From: an uncultured Clostridia bacterium
Lineage (GTDB): Bacteria; Bacillota; Clostridia; Christensenellales; Borkfalkiaceae
DNA length: 64,000 nucleotides
Direction of reading: 5' to 3'
Assembly: GCA_947625865.1 (NCBI GenBank)
Contig: CANQQD010000001.1
Span: 1 to 64,000, forward strand
Both the position numbers and the translations under genes were made by a program. The notes under the pieces are model-generated. The model was not told where the DNA came from, ran no database searches, and saw nothing but the letters and a program-made list of their open reading frames with translations. Positions 48,211 to 57,592 of this stretch are shown piece by piece. The number at the start of each line of letters is the position of its first letter. Within the stretch, counting starts at the first letter, position 1.

Positions 48211-50913
48211 TTATTTCACCTTATATATAGTCATGGAAAGGGGTTGCATAGTTCTGCCCGATTCAAGCGCGTCGCCGTACAACAACTCGGAATTTGTGGG
48301 TACTGCGTAGCCCGAGGAAGCCTGCTGCTTGGAGGCGTTTACATACACAAGTATCTCATGTTCGGCGTCCTTTACCGAATAGCAAATAACCGTTTCTCCG
48401 CCCGAGTTGGTAAAGGTCTTGGTGTGGTTTACCACCGTGCCCCTCGCCAGCGTGGGATTTTGTTTGCGCACCTGTATCAGCTTTTTGTACACAGAAAGCA
48501 TGGAGTTGTCGTCTTTTTCCTGCTCTGCTATGCCGTCCAACTTTTCGTTGAGCGCGTCCCACGTCATTTTGTAGTTGTTGAAGCCTATAGGATAGTAGCA
48601 GTTGTACTTGCTGCCTTCCTTTGTCTTGCTCCATTTGAGGGGCTGACGGAGCCATCTGTCCTCATGGCCGGGGCCTTCGCTTGCGGGGTTGGGAGTTTTA
48701 ACGCCGAACATGCCCAGCTCGTCGCCGCCGTAAATCCAGGTTATGCCCGGTACGGTGAGGCACATGCCCGCCCAGAGTTTGGCAAGGGATTCGGAAGTAT
48801 TCCACTCGTCCTGAGTGTAATTCTCGCGGTCGAGGCCGTTGCTCACCCAGTCGTGCGTGGCCTCGTTCCAGCCCGCCATAACCCTGTCGCGTGCGCGCTG
48901 CACGTCGTGGTTGGAGGTGAAGATACCGTCGATATAGTCGGTGCGGTACAGTCTGAAGTCAAACTGCGCGGCGGCGTATTGGTTCATGGCCTTGGAGGCG
49001 TATTGTTGTTTGGACTGCATGTTGTCGGAATTGGCTATAACGCCCAGACAGCCCGTTGTGTCGTAATACCAGTTGAAGTTGAACTGAGAATCGAGGCCTT
49101 CATACAATCCCGCTATCTTGATGGGGTCGCCGTTGAAGTTTTCTCCCACAAGGATGGCGCCGGGATAGCTGGCTTTGAGCTTGGCGTTGAACTCCATAAA
49201 GAAGTGTGCGTCCTTTTTCATATCAAAGGAATAGTCGCCTGCGGTGGAGCCGATTTCCGTGCCCTTGGAGATATCCTTTATTATCTGGTCGGAGTGATCG
49301 TAGCTCTCGTTTTCCATATATATGTGTTTAACCGCGTCCAGACGGAAACCGTCGAGTCCGAAGCTCATCCAATACAGCGCAACCTGCAAGATCGCGTCGC
49401 GGGTGGCCTGATAGTCGAAGTTGAGCTCGGGCATGGACGAGTTGAAGCTGGAATAATAGTAATAACCGTTGGAATCCTTAAACCACTGCAACTTTTCGAG
49501 GGGATCGGTTATGGTCTTATAGTAGTCGGCGTTTTTCCAGGTATAGAAGTTGCGGTAATCTATCTCTTTATAGCTGCCGTCGGGCATTTTTACCGTCTCT
49601 TTTACGAGGTTCTGCGATTTTATAAACCAGGGATTGGACGTGGATGTGTGGTTTAATACGAAGTCGAGCAATATGCGCATGCCGCGTTGGTGCACCTCAT
49701 ACACAAGCTCCCTGTAATCGTCGAGCGTGCCGAAGCGTGGATCTACCGTGAAGTAGTCCATTATGTCGTATCCGTGGTAGGAGTTGGACTGCTGGAAAGG
49801 CGTGAGCCACAATACGTCTACGCCGAGCTTTTCAAGATAGTCAAGATTTTGGATGATGCCCCTGATATCGCCCATGCCGTCGCCGTCCGAATCGGCAAAG
49901 GACGCCATGAATATCTGATAGCCTACGCTCTCCTCTTCCCAGCCCTCGGCTACGTCCTGTTTGAGATATACGCCGTTGTTGCCCTTGCTGGAAACCACGT
50001 CATAAGTTGTTACGGCCGAACCCTCTTCGAGACCGGCGTAGGGATCGAATACCACATATGAAGCAAATGTGGGCGTGCCGTTTTTAACTTCACCCTGCCT
50101 TACAAACCAATGGTAGTCCCCCTTGTCGCGGCGGGCTTCTTCAAGCACTATGTACACGTCGCCGCCGTCGTTTACCCAAAAGCCTTCCTCGTATAAACGG
50201 CTGTGTTGGGAGTAAATCTGTATGCCTATGCGCAACGTGTCGGAATAGGTGATGGTAAACCCTTTATTGTTGCGGGTCTCCTCATTCCAGCCGGCGTCGG
50301 TATAGGTGGCGTTAAGGTCTATGTCGTAGACTGCGCCCGATTCGTCTATCTTCATGGGATAGAACGCGCGGCCTTCGCCGTTGGTGGGGAAGTATTCCCA
50401 TACCCAAAGACCCCAATCGCCGTAGACGTCAGACTCTATCTGCGAGGAGTAGCCGGGAGCCGCCGCGGTGTTGGTCGTTCCCTCCTCGCTCTCGGAGTGC
50501 GCTCCGCGTAAATAATGGATATAGAGGTGGTCTTTCTCCCCCCAATCAAGGCTCCTCTCGTACGCTTCGGCCTTGTCGCTCGAAACGGCCGTGTTCCACT
50601 GGGCCTTGAGGGTGATATTTTCGGTAACTGTGTCCGAGGAGAAATCCCACTCCTTGTTGCCTTTGTACCAGCCGATAAGCGTATGGCCTTTCCATGCGTC
50701 TATCGTAGGCTGAACGGCCGTGGACCCGTTTTGTACCACCTGCGGTTCGGGAGTTCTCACGCCCGCTGCCTGTGCTTCGCTACCCACGTCAAAGGTTACC
50801 GTATATTCTGTCGCCGCCGCGGGGCCGCCGTTATTGGACGGATTACAACCCGCAAACACGCCGAACAGCATAACAACGGCAAGCAAGACGCCAAGTATGC
50901 TTTTCTTTCTCAT
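48211..50913 (-). CDS. Secreted GH13 alpha-amylase lipoprotein with an InlB-type repeat
   Basis: 900 aa; lipobox GVFAGC; GFRLDAVKHI, LVGENFNGD, TSNHDVQR. Confidence 0.94.
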   Translation of the reverse strand: MRKKSILGVLLAVVMLFGVFAGCNPSNNGGPAAATEYTVTFDVGSEAQAAGVRTPEPQVVQNGSTAVQPTIDAWKGHTLIGWYKGNKEWDFSSDTVTENITLKAQWNTAVSSDKAEAYERSLDWGEKDHLYIHYLRGAHSESEEGTTNTAAAPGYSSQIESDVYGDWGLWVWEYFPTNGEGRAFYPMKIDESGAVYDIDLNATYTDAGWNEETRNNKGFTITYSDTLRIGIQIYSQHSRLYEEGFWVNDGGDVYIVLEEARRDKGDYHWFVRQGEVKNGTPTFASYVVFDPYAGLEEGSAVTTYDVVSSKGNNGVYLKQDVAEGWEEESVGYQIFMASFADSDGDGMGDIRGIIQNLDYLEKLGVDVLWLTPFQQSNSYHGYDIMDYFTVDPRFGTLDDYRELVYEVHQRGMRILLDFVLNHTSTSNPWFIKSQNLVKETVKMPDGSYKEIDYRNFYTWKNADYYKTITDPLEKLQWFKDSNGYYYYSSFNSSMPELNFDYQATRDAILQVALYWMSFGLDGFRLDAVKHIYMENESYDHSDQIIKDISKGTEIGSTAGDYSFDMKKDAHFFMEFNAKLKASYPGAILVGENFNGDPIKIAGLYEGLDSQFNFNWYYDTTGCLGVIANSDNMQSKQQYASKAMNQYAAAQFDFRLYRTDYIDGIFTSNHDVQRARDRVMAGWNEATHDWVSNGLDRENYTQDEWNTSESLAKLWAGMCLTVPGITWIYGGDELGMFGVKTPNPASEGPGHEDRWLRQPLKWSKTKEGSKYNCYYPIGFNNYKMTWDALNEKLDGIAEQEKDDNSMLSVYKKLIQVRKQNPTLARGTVVNHTKTFTNSGGETVICYSVKDAEHEILVYVNASKQQASSGYAVPTNSELLYGDALESGRTMQPLSMTIYKVK

Positions 50914-50967
50914 AAATATTCCTCCGTTTTGATTTTATAAACAGTCCCTTTGGGGAACGTTTATTCG

Positions 50968-50981
50968 GTTAACCGTTTAAC
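50968..50981. promoter_or_regulatory. Operator-like site GTTAACCGTTTAAC
   Basis: Near-palindrome upstream of the amylase operon; second identical copy at 51021-51034. Confidence 0.6.
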
Positions 50982-51020
50982 TAAATTTTTTTGATCGGGT
51001 TTTTTTAAAGGAAACTGCAA

Positions 51021-51034
51021 GTTAACCGTTTAAC
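51021..51034. promoter_or_regulatory. Operator-like site GTTAACCGTTTAAC, second copy
   Basis: Identical to 50968-50981; 53-bp spacing. Confidence 0.6.
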
Positions 51035-51299
51035 ATAAACCCGATAAGCCCGTTTAGCCCGATTTTGCCCCTTTAAAAACCTATACGTTTTGAAAAGGGG
51101 AACAATGTTACTAATTTACATTAATTTTACGTTATTAACATCATAACACATATCGAAAAATTCGTCAATAGTTTTACGTTTAAAAAAGTATAGGTTTTGA
51201 AAAATTTTTTTATTTTTTCGAAAAATAATGGGTTGTGTTAAGTAAAATTTTAGTTTATAATGTAAATATAAAATAATGTTATACGATACGGGGAATAAA

Positions 51300-51902
51300 A
51301 TGAATTACGCTTATGCAAGAGTTTCGAGCAAAGACCAAAAACTTGAAAGGCAACTTGCCGCCTTTGAAAAATGTGGGATAGAGTTTACCTATGTTTACTG
51401 CGATAAAAAAAGCGGCGAAGATTTTGAAAGGCAAAATTACAAGCGCCTTATAAGGAGATTGCGCGGGGGCGATCTGCTCGTTGTAAAGTCCATAGACCGC
51501 CTCGGCCGCAACTACGACTGTATACTGCAGGAGTGGAAACGAATAACAAAAGAGATAGGCGCCGACATATTTGTGCTTGACATGCCCCTTTTGGACACAC
51601 GCTGCCACGAAAAAAACCTTATAGGCAAGCTGATATCGGATATAGTGTTACAGCTGTTGTCGTTTGTGGCCGAAAACGAAAAGGACAGCATACACACCCG
51701 TCAGTCCGAAGGGATCAAGGCGGCAAAACAGCGGGGCGTAAAGTTTGGGCGGCCCAGACTGGCCTGCCCCGAGAATTTCGGGCAGGTAGCCGAAGCCTAT
51801 TTAAAACATGAGATAAGCCTGAACTCCGCGCTGGATAGTACCAACATGAAACTTTCTTCCTTTTACCGCTATTTAAAGCAATACGAACTTTCAAACCGCT
51901 AA
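51300..51902 (+). CDS. Small serine recombinase (resolvase/invertase family)
   Basis: MNYAYARVSSKDQKLERQLAAF, SIDRLGRNYD, GIKAAKQRGVKFGRP. Confidence 0.92.
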   Translation: MNYAYARVSSKDQKLERQLAAFEKCGIEFTYVYCDKKSGEDFERQNYKRLIRRLRGGDLLVVKSIDRLGRNYDCILQEWKRITKEIGADIFVLDMPLLDTRCHEKNLIGKLISDIVLQLLSFVAENEKDSIHTRQSEGIKAAKQRGVKFGRPRLACPENFGQVAEAYLKHEISLNSALDSTNMKLSSFYRYLKQYELSNR

Positions 51903-51921
51903 CAGCGCTAAAACGCTTCAA

Positions 51922-51959
51922 CGCAAAACAGCCCCCGGCTCAACGGGGGCTGTTTTGCG
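51922..51959 (+). terminator. CGCAAAACAGCCCCC/GGGGGCTGTTTTGCG terminator
   Basis: Perfect 15-bp inverted repeat after the recombinase stop. Confidence 0.8.
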
Positions 51960-52288
51960 TATCGCCGCTTTATAAGGCGGCATAATTCAGTCCATAAAAA
52001 CAGGCAGAGAAAAGCTCTCTGCCCAATTTTGGGCGGTTTTTAGCGATTTTCGGCTAAAGACCGCCCGTTTTTTGTCTTTTGAAATTGCTTCTTTTTTGCG
52101 ATTGGGGGAAAATTGGGGAAACTTTGCGATAGTTCATCTTGTTGTATTACAGTATGTTTAATTCCCGGTTGAAGAACCCACACATCGCTTTACAAAAAAT
52201 CACGGCGGTAAAAAATTATGAAGGGAAAATTTGAAGATGAGGGAACCACAAACAAAAACGAGCGCCCATTGAATTGTGGAGCGGGCGC

Positions 52289-53089
52289 TTACGGACGGAG
52301 GCCTAAGCCGCCCTCCAAGGTGATTGTTTCGCCCGTCATATACTTAAAATCGGGCGAGGCAAGTTGTACGCACACGCGGCCGATTTCCAATTCAGCGTCG
52401 CCGAAATGTCCTGCGGGCGGCGTGTGGACGTTTGCTTTGTACGCTTCGGGATAGTCCTTTTGGAATTTCTCCAGTTGCGCCGTCCATGCGAGCGGGCAGA
52501 TAATGTTGACGTTTATGCCGTCCCGCGCCCACTCGGTTGCCGCCACGCGGGTGAGCCCGCGTATGCCCTCCTTCGCCGCGGCGTATGCGCACTGCCCGAA
52601 GTTCCCGAATAAGCCCGCGCCCGAAGCAAAATTTATGACCGAGCCCTTTGTCTCTTTCAAATGCGGATAGCACGCCTTCATATAGTAGAACGCCGCATAC
52701 AGCCCGGAATATACAGCCAAGTCAAACTGATCCTTTGTGTGCTCCGCCAGCGGCACGCCCGACGCCGAAGCCTGCGCGTTGTTTATAAGCACATCAATGC
52801 GCCCGAACGTTTTTATCGTTTCGTCCACTACGCTCTGCACGACCGCCTCGTTGTCCGCACCTGCGTTGACGTCTGCGGCAAGGGTGAGCACTTTTATGCC
52901 GTATAACCGCTCCAGTTCCTCTTTGGCGTCGGAAAGTTTTTTGACGTTCCTGCCCGTGATCACAAGGTTTGCGCCCTCCTTTGCGTATGCGGTAGCTATT
53001 CCGTAGCCGATAGACCCGCTCCGCCCGTCGCTTAAAACAGCGCGGCCCGCGCCCGTGATGATTGCCGTTTTATCTTTTAAAAATCCCAT
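52289..53089 (-). CDS. SDR family oxidoreductase
   Basis: 266 aa; ITGAGRA..GSIGYGIATAYA, NNAQAS, YAAAKEGIRGLTR. Confidence 0.87.
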   Translation of the reverse strand: MGFLKDKTAIITGAGRAVLSDGRSGSIGYGIATAYAKEGANLVITGRNVKKLSDAKEELERLYGIKVLTLAADVNAGADNEAVVQSVVDETIKTFGRIDVLINNAQASASGVPLAEHTKDQFDLAVYSGLYAAFYYMKACYPHLKETKGSVINFASGAGLFGNFGQCAYAAAKEGIRGLTRVAATEWARDGINVNIICPLAWTAQLEKFQKDYPEAYKANVHTPPAGHFGDAELEIGRVCVQLASPDFKYMTGETITLEGGLGLRP

Positions 53090-53188
53090 AATATCCTCCG
53101 GTTATTAATTTATTATTGCAAAAAACAGATAGCGTTTACGGGGCCGCTTCCACACGGAAACAGCCCCGTATGCAGGTTACAGTATTAC

Positions 53189-55666
53189 TTAAATGGGAAT
53201 GTAGGATACGGAAGCCGATATCGTCATCATTACGAATATCATACACCAAACGATTGCGCCCGTCCATACGTTGCCGCAAATTCTGTATATCAGCCTGTTG
53301 AATATGGGCAGAATGAACATCATTACGACCAGCGCAAACACCATGTTGACATACAGCCAGACTTCCGTGTTGTTGCCCCAATATCCGTAGAAAGGAGAGC
53401 CCGTTGTAAAGAAGCATACATAGTTTATGAGCAGGATGAACGCAAGCCCCAGACTGTTTGCAAGCGCGCCCACGAGGAGCACCTTCCACTCCTTCCAGCC
53501 TTCCCTGCCGATGCTGCAATTCACGCGGATGGAATTGGAGATATAGAACACGAAGATTATCGGCCAATATTCAAGCGCGGTTACAAACATTCTTGCATTT
53601 ATAGGCGCGGCGGATACCAGCATAAACCTGAAATCCTGGTGGAATATCCAGTAGCTGAGCTGGACGAGGAAGTAGAACGCCCCGAACATTACAAGCGCCA
53701 GCAAAATAGCCTTGCCCACGTTGAGTAAAACTCTGCCCGCATAGCGCAGAACGCTTTTCTTATTGCCCTTTTCCGGATCGCCGTAGCCCATGATTTTGAT
53801 GGCTTTAAATTTATCCCAATCGTACACGGGTTGGATGCCCCTGGCTTTGTACATTATAAATTCATACAGATTTTCCAAAAGCGTAGTGCCGAAGAATATC
53901 ACAAGCCCTATCGCGCCGTTTATCGCCGCCCATAAAAGAATTGCGTTTACCATTCTTGCGGGGAACACATAGGTGTATACGCTTGCCGAATTGCCCGTGG
54001 GGAAGATCTCTATGGAGAGATTTGCAAGCGGGATATAGTCGAGGCAGGCGATGATAGCCGTGACTATCATGCACGTCCAGAAAATAATTTTATGAGCAAC
54101 AGACTTCTTTTCCTTGACCAGCTCAACCGCTTTGCCGGAAACGCTGTTTGACGCGTCGCCGTCCGCCGCGTCGGCAACTGCTGTCGCCTGAGGACTGCCG
54201 CTCTCCTCTTCCTGCACAACTTCCCTGATTTCGTCGTCCGAAGTCTCTTCCGACTTTTTGGCTTTGAGCGAGCGGAATATGGGTGTATTCATAAGCACCG
54301 CGCACAGAGCGATCACAAATGTGAACGCCGCCGCAAGGGCTATGCCGTTTGAAAATTCCTTGCCGAACCAGACCTGCGAGCCGCCGACGATATCCGACCC
54401 CATGTTCAAAGTCTGGTTGAAGAAATCGGTTGTGTTGGCTATGCTGACGTTGTCGTACATTTCAAAGCAGTGGTTTATATTCTCGCGGTGAACTACTCTG
54501 TAAGTGCCGTTTGACATATCGCCGTAGCCGTGGTCGAACGCGACGGACGTATAGCCGTTGTCTTTGCCGCTCACTTCGTTGATAAAGCGCAGGCTTGCAA
54601 CCTCGAAGGACTCTATATCCGACTGGTAGCGGAAGGAGCCCTCGTCGTAGTAGGCGTATGAAAGCGCGGCGTTGCAGTTCAGTTTGGCATATTTGTTGAT
54701 GGACGAAAGCTTGATATATCCCGAGATATACGCCGCCTTAATAACGCTCGTCTCGTAGCTTGTTCCCGCCATGTCGGAGGCGAGAGTTACCACGTTGCCG
54801 CCGCCCGCCGAGTGGCCGACCGCGCCGAAGCGGGTCTTGTCGCAGAACTTGAAGTCGTCGGTGTTGTTGTAGACGTATTGGACGAGATACTCGAGGCCGT
54901 TCGCGCCCGACGTGGAGGGCTCTGTGGTTCCGCCCTGCCCGCCCGGGTCGGAGGTGAATACAACCGCCCCGCGCCTTGAAAGCTCGATTGCGTACTGCGA
55001 CATCGTCGCCTTGGTGCGGGTGAAGCCGGGGAGAACGAACACAACGGGCGCGGGGTTTTCCTCGGTGGCCGAGTTGGGAACGTACATTGTAACCGAATAG
55101 GTCGTGTCGCCGTCGAAGGCGTATGCCTTGCCGTTTATCTCGCCGTTGTTATAGTAGTGGGTCATGTCGCTCGTCAGGGTGAAATCGGAAACCTTTACCG
55201 AAAAGCCCGAAGTTTCAAAGCACATTGCCGAAAAACTTGCAATGATGATCATGCCGAACGCAACGCACATTGTTATAAAACTCTTTGTCCTGTAAAAAGG
55301 AGTCTTTTTTGCCGTTTTTGCGGGTTTTTCGGCTACTGCGTTCTGCCTTACAACCACGAGTTCGTCCTCTGTTTTGCGGAAGAAAGCTATGCCGCACAAA
55401 ACGAACGCGGGTATGCACACGACGCTTAAAATCCAGCAGACCAACAGCTTTATCTGCTCGTTCTTTTCAAGTGTTACGGCGGTCATCTTTTCCCTTACGG
55501 AGGTTATGACAAACCCGTCGTAGAGGCTGACGAGAGCAAATACCGCAAAGCCTATATACCAATAATTTCCCAGCGCGTAAAAACACGCCGCAGCCACGAA
55601 CCATAGCGCCGTAAACACGTACAGGCATATGGCCGCAGCCTTTAAAAGTTTACTCTTTAAGTACAT
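53189..55666 (-). CDS. Polytopic membrane protein with an extracytoplasmic alpha/beta-hydrolase-like domain
   Basis: 825 aa; several TM segments; PVVFVLPGFTRTKATMSQYA and GAVGHSAGGGNVV nucleophile elbow. Confidence 0.75.
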   Translation of the reverse strand: MYLKSKLLKAAAICLYVFTALWFVAAACFYALGNYWYIGFAVFALVSLYDGFVITSVREKMTAVTLEKNEQIKLLVCWILSVVCIPAFVLCGIAFFRKTEDELVVVRQNAVAEKPAKTAKKTPFYRTKSFITMCVAFGMIIIASFSAMCFETSGFSVKVSDFTLTSDMTHYYNNGEINGKAYAFDGDTTYSVTMYVPNSATEENPAPVVFVLPGFTRTKATMSQYAIELSRRGAVVFTSDPGGQGGTTEPSTSGANGLEYLVQYVYNNTDDFKFCDKTRFGAVGHSAGGGNVVTLASDMAGTSYETSVIKAAYISGYIKLSSINKYAKLNCNAALSYAYYDEGSFRYQSDIESFEVASLRFINEVSGKDNGYTSVAFDHGYGDMSNGTYRVVHRENINHCFEMYDNVSIANTTDFFNQTLNMGSDIVGGSQVWFGKEFSNGIALAAAFTFVIALCAVLMNTPIFRSLKAKKSEETSDDEIREVVQEEESGSPQATAVADAADGDASNSVSGKAVELVKEKKSVAHKIIFWTCMIVTAIIACLDYIPLANLSIEIFPTGNSASVYTYVFPARMVNAILLWAAINGAIGLVIFFGTTLLENLYEFIMYKARGIQPVYDWDKFKAIKIMGYGDPEKGNKKSVLRYAGRVLLNVGKAILLALVMFGAFYFLVQLSYWIFHQDFRFMLVSAAPINARMFVTALEYWPIIFVFYISNSIRVNCSIGREGWKEWKVLLVGALANSLGLAFILLINYVCFFTTGSPFYGYWGNNTEVWLYVNMVFALVVMMFILPIFNRLIYRICGNVWTGAIVWCMIFVMMTISASVSYIPI

Positions 55667-55678
55667 ATTTTACCCCCT

Positions 55679-57532
55679 TTATGCCGCCATATATATGCCG
55701 ACTTTTTCGGCCTCTTTGGTGTACAGCCAACCGTCGCTGTTTTCGCCCTTGAGCCAATTGTATACGGTTATGGCAAATTCGCTTGTAGAACTATTAACTA
55801 TTGCAATATTGCGGTCTTTTCCACCCATCATAACGTCGTCCAAGCGATAGCCGTCTTTTACTTCGATGTGCGCGCCTGAGGTTATATTGTCGCCCATACC
55901 GAAAATCATATCGTAATCGCCCTCTTGGGTTACGGCCGGACCTACGGTTCCCACTTTGCCGTCGCCTATGTCGCGGAGCTCTATGCTGATTTTGGCGTTG
56001 CTGCCGCCATAGCCCGCCTCGGTGAGGTGCTTACCGAGAGCGGCCACAAAGTCCGTCATAATCTGCAAAGTAAGTCCGGAAGTTTTAGTCAGGGAATACC
56101 AGCCGATTACAAGTTTATATTCGGTGACGCCTTCGGTGGGTGTGGGGAACTTGGGAATGGTCTCTTCCTCTTCATCGCCTGTGCCGGGGTCATCGTCCTT
56201 GCCGCCCATACTGCCAACGGTGTACTCGGGCCACTCCACGCCGCCCGCGCCGTAATTATTCTGTACCCATACGCACACTAAATTTGTGATGAAATTATCG
56301 GAAATGATAGTGACATAACGGCCGTCTTTTTCGCCGAACTTCAGATTTGCCGCGATATTTTCATGATAATAAGTAGTACCGCCTTCAAGATTCATTCCGC
56401 CCGTGGTGCCGATATTTTTACCCCAACCGATCATTATATCAACGTTGTTGTCCGTCATAATGTTTCCGCATGAAGTAGCAACGTCGCCGTCGTACTTGCG
56501 GAACTCCATTGTCACTTTGTCGGAAGTTAATCCCATAGTAACAAGGTCAGCTTTTAACTTCGTTTCCATTTCGGTAGCGATAGCTTCGGTCATACCCGAC
56601 GCAGTAGCCTCATACCACGCGATTACAATTTCAAACTTCTCTTCTGCCGGGATTTCGGTGTACGTGGGCAAATTCGAAGGCTCGGGCTCGGGTTCGGGCT
56701 CGGGTTCGGGCTCCGGTTCGGGTTCAGGCTCGGGCTCGGGTTCGGGCTCGGGAATTACTTCGCCGGGTTCGGGATATTCGAGCTGTTGCCCGCCGTAGGT
56801 GTTCAAAATCCACGTAAATACCAGCCTTGTGAGGTATTTGTCGTCCAATCTCGTTGCAAAGCGTGTCGGGTCGGTGCCTATACCAACGTTCTCGACATTT
56901 TCTTTGAACTTACCTTCCATGCCGCCGGTAGAGCTTATATTCTTGCCCCAGCCTACCATTATGTTCACGTCGCCGTCATACAAAATGCTGCCGCAGGACG
57001 AGGCGACATCGCCCGCATAGCCGCGCACGACAATATCAAGTTCTTCGGTGTTATAGTCCCTTGTTTCAAGGAAGGCGTACATAGCCTCGGTGAACGCAGC
57101 CATATGTTCTTCCGTAATGCCGCTTGTAGCGGTTTTGGAATACCACGCCACTACCAGATCCCTGGGGATAGGCGGAAGGAATGCGGCGTAAAGCGTAACG
57201 CTCCGCCCGTCGCCCTTTACGTAGTCCTTTACGTCGTCGTAGCGGATGAGCCCCGCGTTGCCCGCGATCACAATCTCTTCCCGTTCAAGCTCTTGCCAAT
57301 TCTCCTGCGCCGTCCAGCCGTAGAATTTTGTGCCCTCGGGCGCGTCGGTTGCCGACGGCGCTTCCACAACCGCATTGTTGAAGATATTTACGGTGTGCAC
57401 GCCGCGGGTTTCGCCGTTGACTACAAGCGTTACCTGAACGTCGCGCTCAAAGGACTGCATAAGCGAACAGCCCGAAACGGCCGCAACACACATGACTATC
57501 ACCAATAATACGGCAATAATGTGCTTTTTCAT
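55679..57532 (-). CDS. Exported protein with three diverged internal repeats and an (EP)n linker
   Basis: 617 aa; lipobox-like AVSGC; repeated VAWY.../IAWY.../IGWY... and VGWGKNI/IGWGKNI/FGMGDNI. Confidence 0.8.
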   Translation of the reverse strand: MKKHIIAVLLVIVMCVAAVSGCSLMQSFERDVQVTLVVNGETRGVHTVNIFNNAVVEAPSATDAPEGTKFYGWTAQENWQELEREEIVIAGNAGLIRYDDVKDYVKGDGRSVTLYAAFLPPIPRDLVVAWYSKTATSGITEEHMAAFTEAMYAFLETRDYNTEELDIVVRGYAGDVASSCGSILYDGDVNIMVGWGKNISSTGGMEGKFKENVENVGIGTDPTRFATRLDDKYLTRLVFTWILNTYGGQQLEYPEPGEVIPEPEPEPEPEPEPEPEPEPEPEPEPSNLPTYTEIPAEEKFEIVIAWYEATASGMTEAIATEMETKLKADLVTMGLTSDKVTMEFRKYDGDVATSCGNIMTDNNVDIMIGWGKNIGTTGGMNLEGGTTYYHENIAANLKFGEKDGRYVTIISDNFITNLVCVWVQNNYGAGGVEWPEYTVGSMGGKDDDPGTGDEEEETIPKFPTPTEGVTEYKLVIGWYSLTKTSGLTLQIMTDFVAALGKHLTEAGYGGSNAKISIELRDIGDGKVGTVGPAVTQEGDYDMIFGMGDNITSGAHIEVKDGYRLDDVMMGGKDRNIAIVNSSTSEFAITVYNWLKGENSDGWLYTKEAEKVGIYMAA

Positions 57533-57592
57533 TTTATCCTCCTCATCAAATTTATAATTTCGGTCTTAAAATATTAAGACGTTATTCCCTTA

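Noticed and set aside
56684-56758. CRISPR-like short repeat tract
   Set aside because: Simple in-frame EP codon repeat with no spacers; no CRISPR array or cas genes seen anywhere in the window
56403-56798. GSGSGSGSG-rich plus-strand ORF
   Set aside because: Antisense reading of the (EP)n linker
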